Positions 10,306-21,090 of a stretch of DNA of 64,000 bases are shown one piece after another. Below the pieces are notes generated by a model. It had not been told where the DNA came from. It did no database searches and worked only from the letters and a program-made list of their open reading frames with translations. Position numbers and translations under genes: made by a program. This DNA is from Azolla caroliniana. Lineage: Eukaryota > Polypodiophyta. How positions within the stretch are numbered: position 1 is the first letter of the stretch; each line of letters opens with the position of its first letter. Where the stretch lies: positions 9,920,001 to 9,984,000 of the forward strand of contig JBHGNT010000021.1 of the NCBI GenBank assembly GCA_043228905.1, in the 5' to 3' direction.

Positions 10306-11954
10306 GAGAAAGGATCCTCCTTTGTCGGCAGTAGAAAGCCACCCCCACCAATCTTGAGTTCTGGTAGCGTTTTGTCGGTGAACTTGTGCCCTATGCCGGC
10401 CAGATTCCGCAAACTCGGGTCCAATGCGACCCCCTTCATTCGCTTGCCCTCCGGCAAGGGAGCTGCGGCTGGCCTCACCTTCCGGTCCACGGTCTTGTAC
10501 TTCGTATCTTTGTAGGCCGTCCGATCCGACTCGACCTTCTCTCTGAAGTCGCATGACTTCGTACATTCCTACGGAACTAACCGGAATCACCTGATCTTCA
10601 CTGAGGCCTTCTTCGACCACCTTCCCTATCTCTCCTAGGGTGTCATCGAAGGAGACCGCCTCCACGGCGCTGCCAATCTCTTCGTCAAGGCTGAGGGCTC
10701 CACACGCTCTGAGACGCTCCTTTGCCTTCCTCCTTTCCCAACCACAGATGTCGGTTATCGTACAACCTCCGTTGTCAGAAAACCAAAATTTCCTACCTAT
10801 GGTATATGTGTGGGGTTTATCCGGGGTCTCCAGACTATCGCGGCCCCACGCCTTGATAGCCCTCTCTAAAAATCCCCTTGACCATCACCGCCGAGAGTCT
10901 CATGGTTACGCTCGTGGTTCGGTCTCACTGTCAAGAATTGGACGGAGTGTCGTTCGTGTTGGCTCTTCACGCACACGTACGCCGAACCGTTGTCTAGCAC
11001 CTTGGTCTCCATATGGGCCGCCGTGACGTATGGCTCTCCGAGGATAATCGGGTGTGAAGACATCTCCTGCACGAAGAAGTGTTGGTCTATCTTGACATCG
11101 CCAATCTTCACAAGCACATTCGGGCACGCCCCGTGCAGCTCCTCCATAGCGCGTGTCGCCACACGTATTTTCCACCCATGCCTAGTGTTAATCAACCACT
11201 TACCCTTTTTGTAGAAGTCCATGGATATCAAGTTTGTTTCGGACCCATGGTCTATCAATGCTACCACCGGTTCCTGGACGTGCCCGATCCGGACCGGGGT
11301 CTCCGTAGTAGCTCTTGCCTAGTGCAGCTTCGAATAGTGGCTTTCTGCAAGCTCATCTTCCAAGGCCTCCTCCTCCAGGTGCGTCGTCCACACTTCCACG
11401 GGCTTCTCCAGTTCCGGCTCCGTCGAGAGTCATTTATGCTTTAACTAAGTCCACGATGGAATCGTGGAACTCCTTCGCGATTCTAAGCACCTCCCTCAGC
11501 TACAGCTCCACCTTGTTGTCGAGAATCCGCTCTTCGAGGACCTTTCGTAACTCCGTCGACCTCTCTATCTCTGTGTCCAGCCGGTAACCAGCCTGCTTCG
11601 CTCTATCTTGCGGACCGGAACTACTGGAGTCATTCTTACCCGCTCCACTCCGCGTCTCGTACCGTTTTGAAGGTCCGGCTTCCCAGGCCTTCCCCACTCG
11701 CTTGTCCTCCACCAGAACTTCGTAGTTTTGGCACGCGGCTTCCACGAAACCGGTCTTCTCCTCAACCGGATCGTCCCATCCACTAAACCTCCCGGATCCA
11801 CTTCTCTGCGCGGTCCGCTTCTTCCTTCCTTAGTCGTACTCCGGAGAGGCCTTGTAGCACCGATGACCAGAATCCAGAGTCCTTCACTCCTTTGTTGCCA
11901 TCATCACTCTCGACCGGATTCCGGTCGATGCCGAGTAGTGAATGGCTTCAGCGT
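10306..11954 (-). pseudogene. element C: gag tail, retropepsin and pol linker
   Basis: Left part of the Ty3-like element C, split from its gag (42,048-43,054 and 49,135-49,141) by element B. In minus order: a charged Gag tail (GWDDPVEEK, VLVEDKRVGKAWEAG; 11,500-11,800), then an aspartic protease at 10,866-11,267 (ALIDHGSETNLIS, HPIILGEPYVTAAHMETKV), then after several stops a linker at about 10,310-10,490 (PSLRNLAGIGHKFTD, LKIGGGGFLLPTKED). The protease aligns with element A. The linker resembles, from memory, the stretch before RT in some Ty3-type pol proteins; that is an inference. It stops dead at the copia-2 junction, so RT, RNase H and integrase are absent. Confidence 0.7.
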
Positions 11955-12098
11955 TGTCACAGTATTTCGTGAGTATGTGTCGAAAGGGGCACGACCATGG
12001 GGGTCTCAGACGAGGAAGAGATGGATGCCAGGAGACCAACCCTCTCCGTTCCCGGCTGCACCGGCTGTGGCGCAAACCGGAGGCTATCAAACACGAGA

Positions 12099-12137
<39 letters not shown>

Positions 12138-12693
12138 CGTGCAACACCGGCTAAACGCATGCTTCTTATATACAGAAAAGGAAAGAAGAAACTCCAAAGA
12201 CACAGACACAGACATAGATGCACAAAACTTCTCTATATATGTACAAGAGTAAGATACAAACCCGGCTTTGAGCCGGACCAAGGCAGGTTAGGTTACAACA
12301 ACAGTCAGTTGCCAAGCCGCCGATCGGGGAGCTCTCGGGCTCGTCGTGCTGAGGGGGTCTTGCATAGGAGACAGGGAAAAAGCCTAAACCCCTTTAGACA
12401 TACAAGATCCTAACCGAACTAAACCCTTAACAGAAAACAAGAAAGTAAGAAGAAGAAAGATTATCATACCTTGGACCTAATGGTATACCCTCCTAACTCA
12501 AAATGGGCAACCTCTTCATAAGAGACCTCTCCCTTCCTTTTATAGTCCAAGAAGGGAGGGACGATACAATGTGGGATAAATTCTCCCCCTTATTCGATAC
12601 ACCATTTCCCTACTATACATGTGCACATGTTGCACATTGCCGACTTGCCCATTCCATCCCGATTTCACACCAAAGCCGGAAATATTCATGACA
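11955..12693 (-). mobile_element. element B 3' LTR
   Basis: A 739-bp copy starting TGTCACAGTATTTCG and ending ATTCATGACA on the plus strand. It aligns along its length with 41,297-42,047, including the GA tract (about 12,100-12,135) and the segment CCTTGGACCTAATGGTATAC. A TATA-like TTTTATA is at about 12,538-12,545 (complement). Confidence 0.88.
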
Positions 12694-13209
12694 TCCACCC
12701 CCACAAAACCGCACATCCACCGGTGTGTGCCATCAAAGGAAAAGGTGAGAGATTTCAACGACGGTGATCAACGGGGTTCTCCGTCATCCTGGCACCCGAC
12801 CGCCTTGCCGGCTCCTACCGACCCCGATCCGTCGGCTCCATCTGATCCGCCATATCCGATACTCACACCTTTATCCCCGATTGGTCCTCCCGAACACCGT
12901 TGTCGATCTGGTTGCTCCTCCTTTGTCCGCCGCGTATGCCCTCCGATTAGGACCCCGGTCACTCCAGTTGTATGCCGGATTCCGTGCCTCGCGTGTCGTG
13001 TGTGTCCCTCCTTTGGTTCGACCGTCTCCTCATCCCGAGCACCTCAGCGTGGTGTCTCTCTCCATTCCGCGCTTGCCTTCCGTAGGCTCTTCCCGTGCGT
13101 CGATGTCATCCTCCGAATACGTGCTCGTTCTTCGGCCCTTACATGACCCCATTACGCACTCCTTGTTTCTCCCTTGTTCTCTGTGCTCTCTCGCGGTAAA
13201 GCGTACCGT
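12694..13209 (-). other. element B interior, left segment
   Basis: Sequence between B's 3' LTR and nested element A. It is GC-rich. The complement has a short open stretch (12,768-12,962) of Gly/Asp/Ser-rich residues that I do not recognise. It continues B's 16,843-17,674 segment. No protease or polymerase motif is visible. Confidence 0.5.
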
Positions 13210-13961
13210 TGTCGGGGTAGTTGTGGTTCCTGTGGCAAAGTCGCAGGGACTAAGGTTAAAGGGAGTTGACGAAAACTTTTATAAGGCTTTGCGCACAAAT
13301 GTTAGGAAGATTAAGGATAAGAAGAATAAGAGTTTAGAGTAATGTGTGAGAGAGAGACGAGCATAGATAAAAGATAGAGAAAATGTATGATTTAAGAAGA
13401 AAGAGTATAAGATATGAACATGATTTATATTAAGACAACAAGTTTTTACCAACATTACAATGCTTTATAACAAGATGAACCCTTTCTCTACCGACTCTTG
13501 ATTTGAACCCTTGACTCGAACTTAGAAACACGAGCCTCTTCACCAACAAGCTAACTTGTTTATTTCATTAATTATGTTCTAACTTTCTCTTGATTGATTG
13601 ATTACCCTGTTTTCCCTTGATTCATCCCTTAATTCCTTGCCTCTCTTTATAGGTTCTCTCATTCATATGATGATATGGGGGTGCATGGCATGCATGTAAT
13701 GCATGTGATGCATGTGATGCATGATCGCCATTTGGCACACATGCTTTACATGTGATGCATGATAGCCATCATACTCATCTATATGAAGACACACATGTCA
13801 TAAGTATGGTGATAAAAAAATAACTATAGAAAATAACATATTCTAATGGTATATGCTTTGTCCTTGGTGTGTGAGGTTACGGGTTTAAGTCTCTCAAATG
13901 TTGCTTAATACAATATTCAAGTTTATTTTTATATCGTGAAGCAAATCAATCCTTCACGACA
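13210..13961 (-). mobile_element. element A 3' LTR
   Basis: A 752-bp LTR (TGTCGGGGTAGTTGTGG...CTTCACGACA on plus). It is highly similar to 16,085-16,842, with scattered substitutions and small indels. It includes an ATGCATG-rich stretch (13,680-13,770). Confidence 0.92.
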
Positions 13962-13999
13962 CCCACCCCCTGTGAACTTGCACACAGGTTGTGCAAAGA

Positions 14000-16045
14000 T
14001 CATCCAAAGTTTTGGAAAAACTGTTCGTTCTGTTTCTGAACTGGATGTCCCCTCAAGCATTCTTTGTTTCTTTCATGGTTAGGCGTGATGGTTAATATAT
14101 GGCCCCTCTTCCTTCCATCCTGACTCTTGATCCTTGCGAAAGTTGAATCATCATTAATCACAGTTGTTTCCATCCTTACTACGTTGATGTATGGTTCACC
14201 ATCCTTTGTTTCCATACTCACTATGCTGATGTATGGTTGACCAAGGATGACGGGGTAGGTTGATCCATCTTGCACTTAGTAATTTTCATCCACCGACACA
14301 TCTCCCATTGTTGCTTTCACATTAGGACATGCTCCGAATAGATCCTCCATCATCTTTGTTGCAACTCTTTTCTTTGAACCATGAGTCTTATCGATTGGCC
14401 ACCTTCCTTGAGCACAACATTCCGACGACATCATGTTAATTTCTGATCCATGATCCATCAAAGAAATACAAGGAATCTGTTGCTCCGTAATTTTTGTAGG
14501 CGCCTCCGTTGTTGCTTGAGCCCAATGGTTCTTTGTATAATGACTCCTATCCCCTTCATGAATGCCAACATCATTTATCTTCTTTACACCTGCAACATTG
14601 ATGGATTCATGATCCAAATCTTGGAGACTTGTTGCTGCACACTCTCTCGTAACTTCTTCCATGACATGTTTTATATCCGTCATGGCTTCTGTGTCCAAAG
14701 CAAACTTAAAAGTTGGGTCTGTCTTCCCTTTGACTTTATTAGCTTCTTTTGACTCAGGAGCATCCTTTTCCATCTCTCTTCTCTCTTGTTCTTGTGTCTC
14801 ATGCCTTTTTGCCAGATTAACCTCCTCAACTCTCTTTCGCTTCTCTTCCACCAGTACATCTTGTGCATTCACTTGGGCGAATGTTGATAGTGCGTCTACT
14901 GGATCATTCCATCCAGTGAAGTGACATATTTAATCTCCCGCTCTTTTTAATTCATCTATGCGAACCTTCCCTTTTCTTGCATACTCCATCACACCCTGCC
15001 AAAAGTCAAATCCACCATATGCGTCTTCTACACACAACCCTAAGTTTGTCACGGATTGTATCGCTTGAGTCATTTCTCTCTCGGCATCTTCCATTAGCTT
15101 TTTCATTCCACCTTTCCCGAAGTTGAGTTGGATTGGTTGTTGAGTCTTTGTCAAGTGAATCTTTCCATCTTGATAGTAGATTTTATCATGATTAAGAGAA
15201 TCCCTATGTTCTTGACAGTCTTTCTTTTGGTGGTCAACACTATCACACCACATACACCTTTGGACCATTCCATCTCCTTGCCTTGATGAAGTCGACCTTT
15301 GTCCCGATTCTAGCTTCGTCACTTTGATCGACAAGTCTTTCATGCCTTTCACCAATTCATGCAAGAGTGAATCTTCTATTTTCTTCTCTCCCAATTTGTT
15401 CCCCGTTTCGTCTCCCTTCTTCTCCGGCAGCTCCATAAACCATAACTTTCTTTTACAAAAATGGGTGCAAGCCCTTTTCACCTCATCCCAATCTTCGGTA
15501 AGTCCACTAGGACTATTCTGATCTTCCAGAAGCATTCCCAAGTCTTTCTTGTCTTTAATATTAGTAGCTTGTAGAAACAATTTTACTTTATCTGGCATTA
15601 TTATATTTCTATCCCTAACATTTAATTGCTCTAATCTTTCTAAAAACCCTTTTAACACTTCCAGGACACTTAAATGTTTATTAGACTCTACCCAATCCAT
15701 GAAAGCTCACCTTGTCATCCTTGACATATCGTTGAGGTTGTATTCATTGAGTAATGCTCTTTCGAAAGTTGCGCATGTCTGATGCTCCCTCTGTAGCTCC
15801 TGGATCCTTTGTTGTAGTCCAATCGCAGCAACTCAACTAAAGCTATTAATTTTGACAACTTTGTCAACACCACGTTTAAGCATTTCTTCATTGTAAATCT
15901 TCAAATATCTTGTTAAATTTATACCTTCGAAGATTCCTACTTGTGCAAGAATATTTTCAATGGCTTTGTCGATGCTTGCCATCATCCCTTGCTCTCACAT
16001 CATTTGTTCCATCATCGTACACATAAGCCTCATTTGCTCCTCCAT
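14000..16045 (-). pseudogene. element A gag-protease single frame with stops
   Basis: One continuous minus frame of about 682 codons starts at the ATG at 16,045 and is interrupted by about six stops (several TGA). In order: capsid-like Gag (MASIDKAIENILAQVGIFEG; TFERALLNEYNLNDM; HLSVLEVLKGFLERLEQL), a knuckle CMWCDSVDHQKKDC near 15,245, a charged linker (VLVEEKRKRVEEVNL), then a retropepsin-like domain with SLMDHGSEINMM near 14,450 and YPVILGQPYIS near 14,240. DHGS stands where retroviral-type proteases have D(T/S)G. Gag would coat element RNA and the protease would mature it. Longest open parts are 14,930-15,700 and 14,276-14,872. Present stops make it inactive; an intact relative is predicted elsewhere. 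Confidence 0.8.
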
Positions 16046-16060
16046 TTTTCCTTGACACCG

Positions 16061-16082
16061 CCTTCACGTCGGGTTCACCAAA
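16061..16082 (-). other. element A primer-binding site
   Basis: The complement reads TTGGTGAACCCGACGTGAAG, about 2 bases inside the 5' LTR. The same motif lies at the same place in B (41,274-41,294) and C (49,164-49,185). It begins with the TGG that pairs with a tRNA CCA end. I could not assign the tRNA. Confidence 0.75.
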
Positions 16083-16084
16083 TG

Positions 16085-16842
16085 TGTCAGGGTAGTTGTG
16101 GTTCGTTCGGCGAAGTCGCAGGGACTAAGGTTAAAGAGAGTTGACAAAAAAATTTATAAGGCTTTGCGCACAAATGTTAGGAAGATTAAGGATAAGAAGA
16201 ATAAGGGATTAAAGTAATGTGTGAGAGAGAGACGAGCATAGATAAAAGATAGAGAGAATGTATGATTTAAGAAGAAAGAGTATAAGATATAAACATGATT
16301 TATATTAAGAGAACAAGTTTTTACCAACATTACAATGCTTTATAACAAGATGAACCCTTTCTCTACCGACTCTTGATTTGAACCCTTGACTCGAACTTGG
16401 AAACACGAGCCTCTTCACCAACAAGCTAACTTGTTTATTTCATTAATTATGTTCTAACTTTCTCTTGATTAATTGATTACCCTGTTTTCCCTTGATTCAT
16501 CCCTTAATTCCTTGCCTCTCTTTATAGGTTCTCTCATGCATATGATGATATGGGGGTGCATGGTATGCATGTAATGCATGTGATGCATGTGATGCATGAT
16601 CGCCATTTGGCGCACATGCTTTACATGTGATGCATGATAGTCATCATGCTCATCTAAGCTCGAATGTATGAAGATACACATGTCATAAGTATGGTGATAA
16701 AAACATAACTATAGAAAATAACTTATCTTGATGGTATATGTTTCGTCCTTGGTGTGTGAGGTTACGGGTTCAAGTCTCTCAAATATTACTTAATACAGGA
16801 TTCAAGTTTATTTTTATATCATGAAGCAAATCCTTCACGACA
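16085..16842 (-). mobile_element. element A 5' LTR
   Basis: A 758-bp copy of the A LTR next to the primer-binding site. Differences from the 3' LTR include GTTCGTTCGGCG versus GTTCCTGTGGCA near its plus-strand start and a short insertion near 16,656. Confidence 0.92.
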
Positions 16843-17674
16843 CCGTCATCTTGACCTTCGTCCTCCGCGCGTAGCCCTTTGCTCTCTGCGTACCATCCTC
16901 CGTTCTCGTCATTCATCTGCCGATCTCGGCAACTCACCGCTCCACCTTTCGTCCCATGCTTGCCTCTCAAAGGCTCGAACGGACTGCTATCACCGGTCAC
17001 TCATTGCCGCTCTTCCGGGTGCATGCTTGTTTCTTGGCCCTTCATCGTCCGTAGTGAATGCTCCGTTTCACGCCCTTCACTCGTCGTAGTCCCGACCTCC
17101 GCGTCGGCCTCTTCTTCCTTCGTCATCGTTGTCCTTCCCGGCTCCGTTTGGCTCTCTTGGCCCCGCTCGTCCGTCTTTCCGCACCGGATACCGATTTCGG
17201 TAACCTCCTCGTCGCCACCAGCTCCCACCGCGTGTCGTGGCTCGTGTACATGTGCTTTACTTCGGCCCTCGATGGTCACACGCACGTCTTCCGATCTGCT
17301 TCCGGGTGTGCCCTTTTCGGCTCGACACACCACTCCCCGCTTGGGGTGTCCTTGGTAGCTTTCCGTGTTGCTACCCTCAAAGGATCACCCTTGCCTGTTT
17401 CGGTCCGCCTAGCCTTCATTGTTCTCGATACGCCTTGGTTGCTCATTGCCTCTGCTGCTACGGCCTTCGTCCCCTCGCCGCCACCGTCAGTATCTTGGTC
17501 TTACGTCGGCCCCCGGCGTCGACCGCCGAAGCCTCTAGATCCGATGTGGAGGATCCTTCTCGGGCCTCCGATCCGTTAGGCCACCGACTCATGCACCAAG
17601 CGTGTTTGCTCTTTGTCCTGCTGACCCTGCCAATCGGGTTCGGTTCCGGTTCGTGGCCGTGTCCTCGGCCTTAT
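16843..17674 (-). other. element B interior, middle segment
   Basis: B sequence between elements A and G. The complement has open stretches (17,001-17,333; 16,779-17,000) rich in Glu, Arg, Gly and Thr with no domain I recognise. It connects through the G target site (CTTAT 17,670-17,674 / 39,531-39,535) to B's gag. Confidence 0.5.
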
Positions 17675-18003
17675 TGTTCCCAATTAGGAACACGGTCTGC
17701 GGTCAGTCCTTCGACCTAGACCTCCAAGTGGGTGTGGAACAACGAATAGGCGTCTAAGCGTAATGCGTAGGGGAATGTTCCCTGGAACCTATCAACGTAT
17801 AAGGGAGACAGCTACAACCAAATCCTTAGCAAGGGTTACACTTACGTTCTTACACGCTCAGGTCTTCAATCCTTAACTGTAACTATACGCAGGGTCTATT
17901 TAGCCGTTCACGCTTCCTGCGTGAACCATTACATGCGTTATGATCTTATATTATTTCTTATTCCTACGCTCTTGTCCGTCGGTTACTATTCCGGCGGACA
18001 ACA
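17675..18003 (-). mobile_element. element G 3' LTR, internally deleted
   Basis: A 329-bp copy (TGTTCCCAATTAGGAAC...CGGACAACA on plus). Relative to the 426-bp 5' LTR it lacks about 110 bp near 17,875-17,890. The missing part lies between short direct repeats of the ACTATAC/TATACGC type, and the copy has a small insertion near 17,760. Confidence 0.9.
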
Positions 18004-18050
18004 CCTGGAACACCTGTGGGACAATGCCTTGGCACGTCGGACCCATCCCG

Positions 18051-20984
18051 TTAATCCTCTTCCAAAATGGCCCGGATGTTTGGCTCTGTTGTGGTGTCCG
18101 CGTCCGGAGGGGACATAGGGCTCGTAGGTGCATCGTGGTGTGGCTCCCCTGTTTGGTCGGGTTGGTTTCTCCCGGAGTCGCAGTCGCCATGTGTGGGCGG
18201 TCCGGATACGGTGGGCTCCTCTTGAGCTAGTGGGTTGGGCTCCGCCGTTGTCGTGCTTGCAGTCAGCTGCAGCTCTGCTTGCATTGTTACATCCTCTGTG
18301 GTGTCGGCTGTTTTCGTACGTTCCGGGGAGTGGGGCGGAGATTCCGCCTGGCCCGCATCGTTCTCTGTGTGGTCCGATGATAGTGTGGGCTCATGCGGAT
18401 GAAACTCCTCTTGTGCAGTGGTTTCGTTGTCTGGTGATGTGGGGGACTCCACTCGTCGGTTCGCGCTGTTCTCCATCGTTGTCATTTCTGGTGATCGGGC
18501 CTGAGGTTCCTCTTCTTCGGCCGTGCCCGGAATTGGCATCGCGCTGGATTCATCGTTTGTGCGCATGTTGCCGGCTTGTGTGATCTGGTGAAATAGCTCC
18601 TCCTGGCTTTCACCAAAATCATCTAAGAGCTGTGCGAGTTCTTCGGAGTGTTGGTCCGCTAGCGCACGATAGTCTTCCGCTAGGTCCTCTCGTACGGCCG
18701 CAATGCTCTCCTCATTTAGTTTATAGAAACCTTGGCTGTCTTTTCGTCGGTTCTCCCAGTCTGCACGATACGCGTGCAATTCCGCTGCTTGGGTTGCCCA
18801 CGCCATCCATCCTTTGTCTAGCGCTGTTTTCAATTGCATTGTAAACCTCTCCCAATTTGTTTAGAGAAGGATATGCACGTTATCTGTGATGGCCTGGCAA
18901 CGGTTAAGTGCGTCCTCCATCGACTTCTGGAGGTTTGCGATTTCTTGTTGTTTAACCGCCGCCGCTTCTTCGTACATGGCCTTCAGGCCCACCCATAGCT
19001 GGGATTCCTTTGCATGTTGTTCTTGTAATTTCCCCATTTCATTGTTTAGGAGGATTTCGAGCTGATGCCTTCTTTCTTGTTCGACCACCAACTGCTCGTC
19101 GAACCATACCTTCTTTTTTTCTAATAAGGCCCAAAGTCCCGCAATTGACGTGTCCGATTTCTTCGCGTCCTCCCGTAATTGGGCGTTGTCGTCTTTTGTC
19201 CGGATGTGCTGAGCTACCTCTGTAGCGAGTTTCTCTTCAAGGGTTTTTACTTCCTTCCGGTCGTTAGCCCGTATCTCCTTTTCTCTGTCTGAGGATTGGC
19301 GTAGTTTCGCTCGAAGGCGGTCAATTTTTTATTCCACTAGTTGCACGGCCCTTTTCTCTTTTGAGGCGATGGCGGTCTGAGCCTCAATTTCTTCCTTTAA
19401 AGCATCAATGGTGTGGTTTGGTAGCGGAGTTACGTGTTGCGCCGTAGTCGCGTGAGCTTCCAACTCCGCAATGCATTCGTTGGCTTTTTGTCGTTCGACT
19501 TGGGTTAGTTTCACTTTCTTCCAGACATTCTTATTTTTTATGGCCATCTCCTTGGCGCCCGTGCTGACCTTGGCCAGTTCCCGATGGACTTCGACTAGGG
19601 CCATGTTTAATGGGGGTATCTCCATCCCCACTCGACGTACCCCGACGTTCCTCTGTCTGCCGACCCTAGCTAACCGGTCCTCATCGTCACTCTCCGTCGT
19701 TTGTGTTAGGGCACACTCAATCATCTGGCGTTCCACATGCTCTTCGGCCATTCGTTGGGCGGCTTTTACCTGTTGTGTTGCCAGGAACTCCATGAGCTCA
19801 AAAGAAGTGCCGAACTGTAAGAGGGCGCTGAACTCATGGGCCGTATCCGGGATATGCAAATATGCCAAAACCTCACTTTCCGCCGTCAATACGGCTTTCC
19901 CTCGTTGGGATTGGGTCATAATGATCAATCGTGGCTCCCGGATGATTTCGAAGGTGGTATTGGGTTCCGTAGCTGCGGAGCCATCGCCTTCGGTCAGTAT
20001 TTCTATCGCCGTGGGGGCATTTTTGACCAACCCCCGCCCATCTTTCCTATCTAATCTACATCGTTTCGGTCTGGGGCTATCCTGCCGTGTTTTGGTGTTT
20101 GGCTCTCGGGCTGCTTCCATGGAACGTGCCGGTTGTTCCTCCTGCATTGTCTGTGTGTCTAGCTGGTCGGTAGGTGGTGTTGTCCTTGGGTCAGGCTGGG
20201 CGGGTTGGGGTTCCTCTTCCCACTTTGGGGCTGATAACTCCGCTAACCTGCGCTTCGTGGATTGGGGCGGGGGCGTGGGCCGGCTGGGCTGCGGTGCCGG
20301 CATGCCTCGGGGTGGAAATAGTACCGTAAGGTACTATTGTATAATCGGCCTGAGCTTTTTGCCTGCCTGGTACGCATGCAGGCCTTCCCTTAACGTCGGC
20401 CCTGTGATGACCCCCCAATCGACCGCGCGCCCCTCAAAGGTATTGATAATGATGCTCGCCTTCTGCTTAAGCATCCCATATGCATTGACATGTATGTAGC
20501 CGACTTCTAGCAAGAACTTGGCAACTTCACGGAAGAAGGGATCCGGAATCTGCTTGGTTCTATAGGCTTTGGCAGAGGAGGAATATGGCCCAAAATATCG
20601 CTGCAGCGCCTCTTTCGGAGGGATTTCGAAATGCCTTTCGCCTAGCGATGACAAGTCCAACTTCTTCCGGATGGAGGAGTTGGTGACCGTGTCGATGTTA
20701 AGCTTCCTGGCGATATCCATGGCATCCGGGTGTGGGTGTGCTTCTGCGACCCGGATGTACCCATCCAAGCGTTTCTCCACGAGCCATCGGCGTAAGGCAA
20801 TAGAGATGACGATCTTCATCGCTAGAGGAGGTTTGTGGGAAGGAGACTGGTGGTTGCGGTGGGCTAAAGTTGTGTGATAGGATGGAGGAGAAGGTGAGGG
20901 GGAGGAGCGATGGAAGCGCTGATAGCTAGAAAATCTTCTGTTTCCTTCTTTTTGTGGCTTAGGGTTCATTGGGCGGTGAGCCAT
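18051..20984 (-). pseudogene. element G extra sense-strand ORF (977 codons, 3 stops)
   Basis: Four open stretches (20,984-20,334; 20,303-19,329; 19,091-18,861; 18,839-18,051) lie in one minus frame, interrupted only by stops at 20,334 (TAG), 19,329 (TAA), 18,861 (TAA) and a short open segment between. It starts about 110 bp after integrase. The N-terminal 60 residues are Ser/Pro/His-rich. Residues about 57-215 look like a folded domain (RRWLVEKRLDGYIRVAEAH, RYFGPYSSSAKAYRTKQIP, EVAKFLLEVGYIHVNAYGM). A Pro-rich linker, a mixed domain and long Glu/Lys/Gln coiled coils (about 450-760) follow, then a Pro/Thr/Glu-rich acidic tail. I recognise no family. It is not an envelope: no signal peptide or membrane segment is visible. 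Confidence 0.75.
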
Positions 20985-21090
20985 CGTGGTGCTGCGTGTT
21001 CTTGAACTAGGAGTTTGTGCATGCCTTTAGTCGTTTTAATAGTCGTTATCTTCTCTATTTTTACATTATGGTACAAGTGGGGCCGCTCAT

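Larger units (their letters stand above)
13210..16842 (-). mobile_element. element A: complete gag-protease-only LTR retrotransposon
   Basis: A 3.6-kb element with LTRs at 13,210-13,961 and 16,085-16,842, flanked by CCGT at 13,206-13,209 and 16,843-16,846 (ACCGT if the terminal A is shared). Internal DNA is only 2.1 kb: primer-binding site, one gag-protease frame, then the 3' LTR. There is no RT, RNase H or integrase. Known plant analogues are the non-autonomous gag-only elements (TR-GAG type) that need another element's enzymes. It is younger than B, which it splits. Confidence 0.9.

Noticed and set aside
19471-20499. 342-codon antisense open frame opposite G's extra ORF
   Set aside because: It is the reverse of a well-explained sense frame with coiled-coil composition, and its Ser/Cys-rich translation shows no domain. 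Antisense frames do occur in some Tat-type elements, so it is not impossible.
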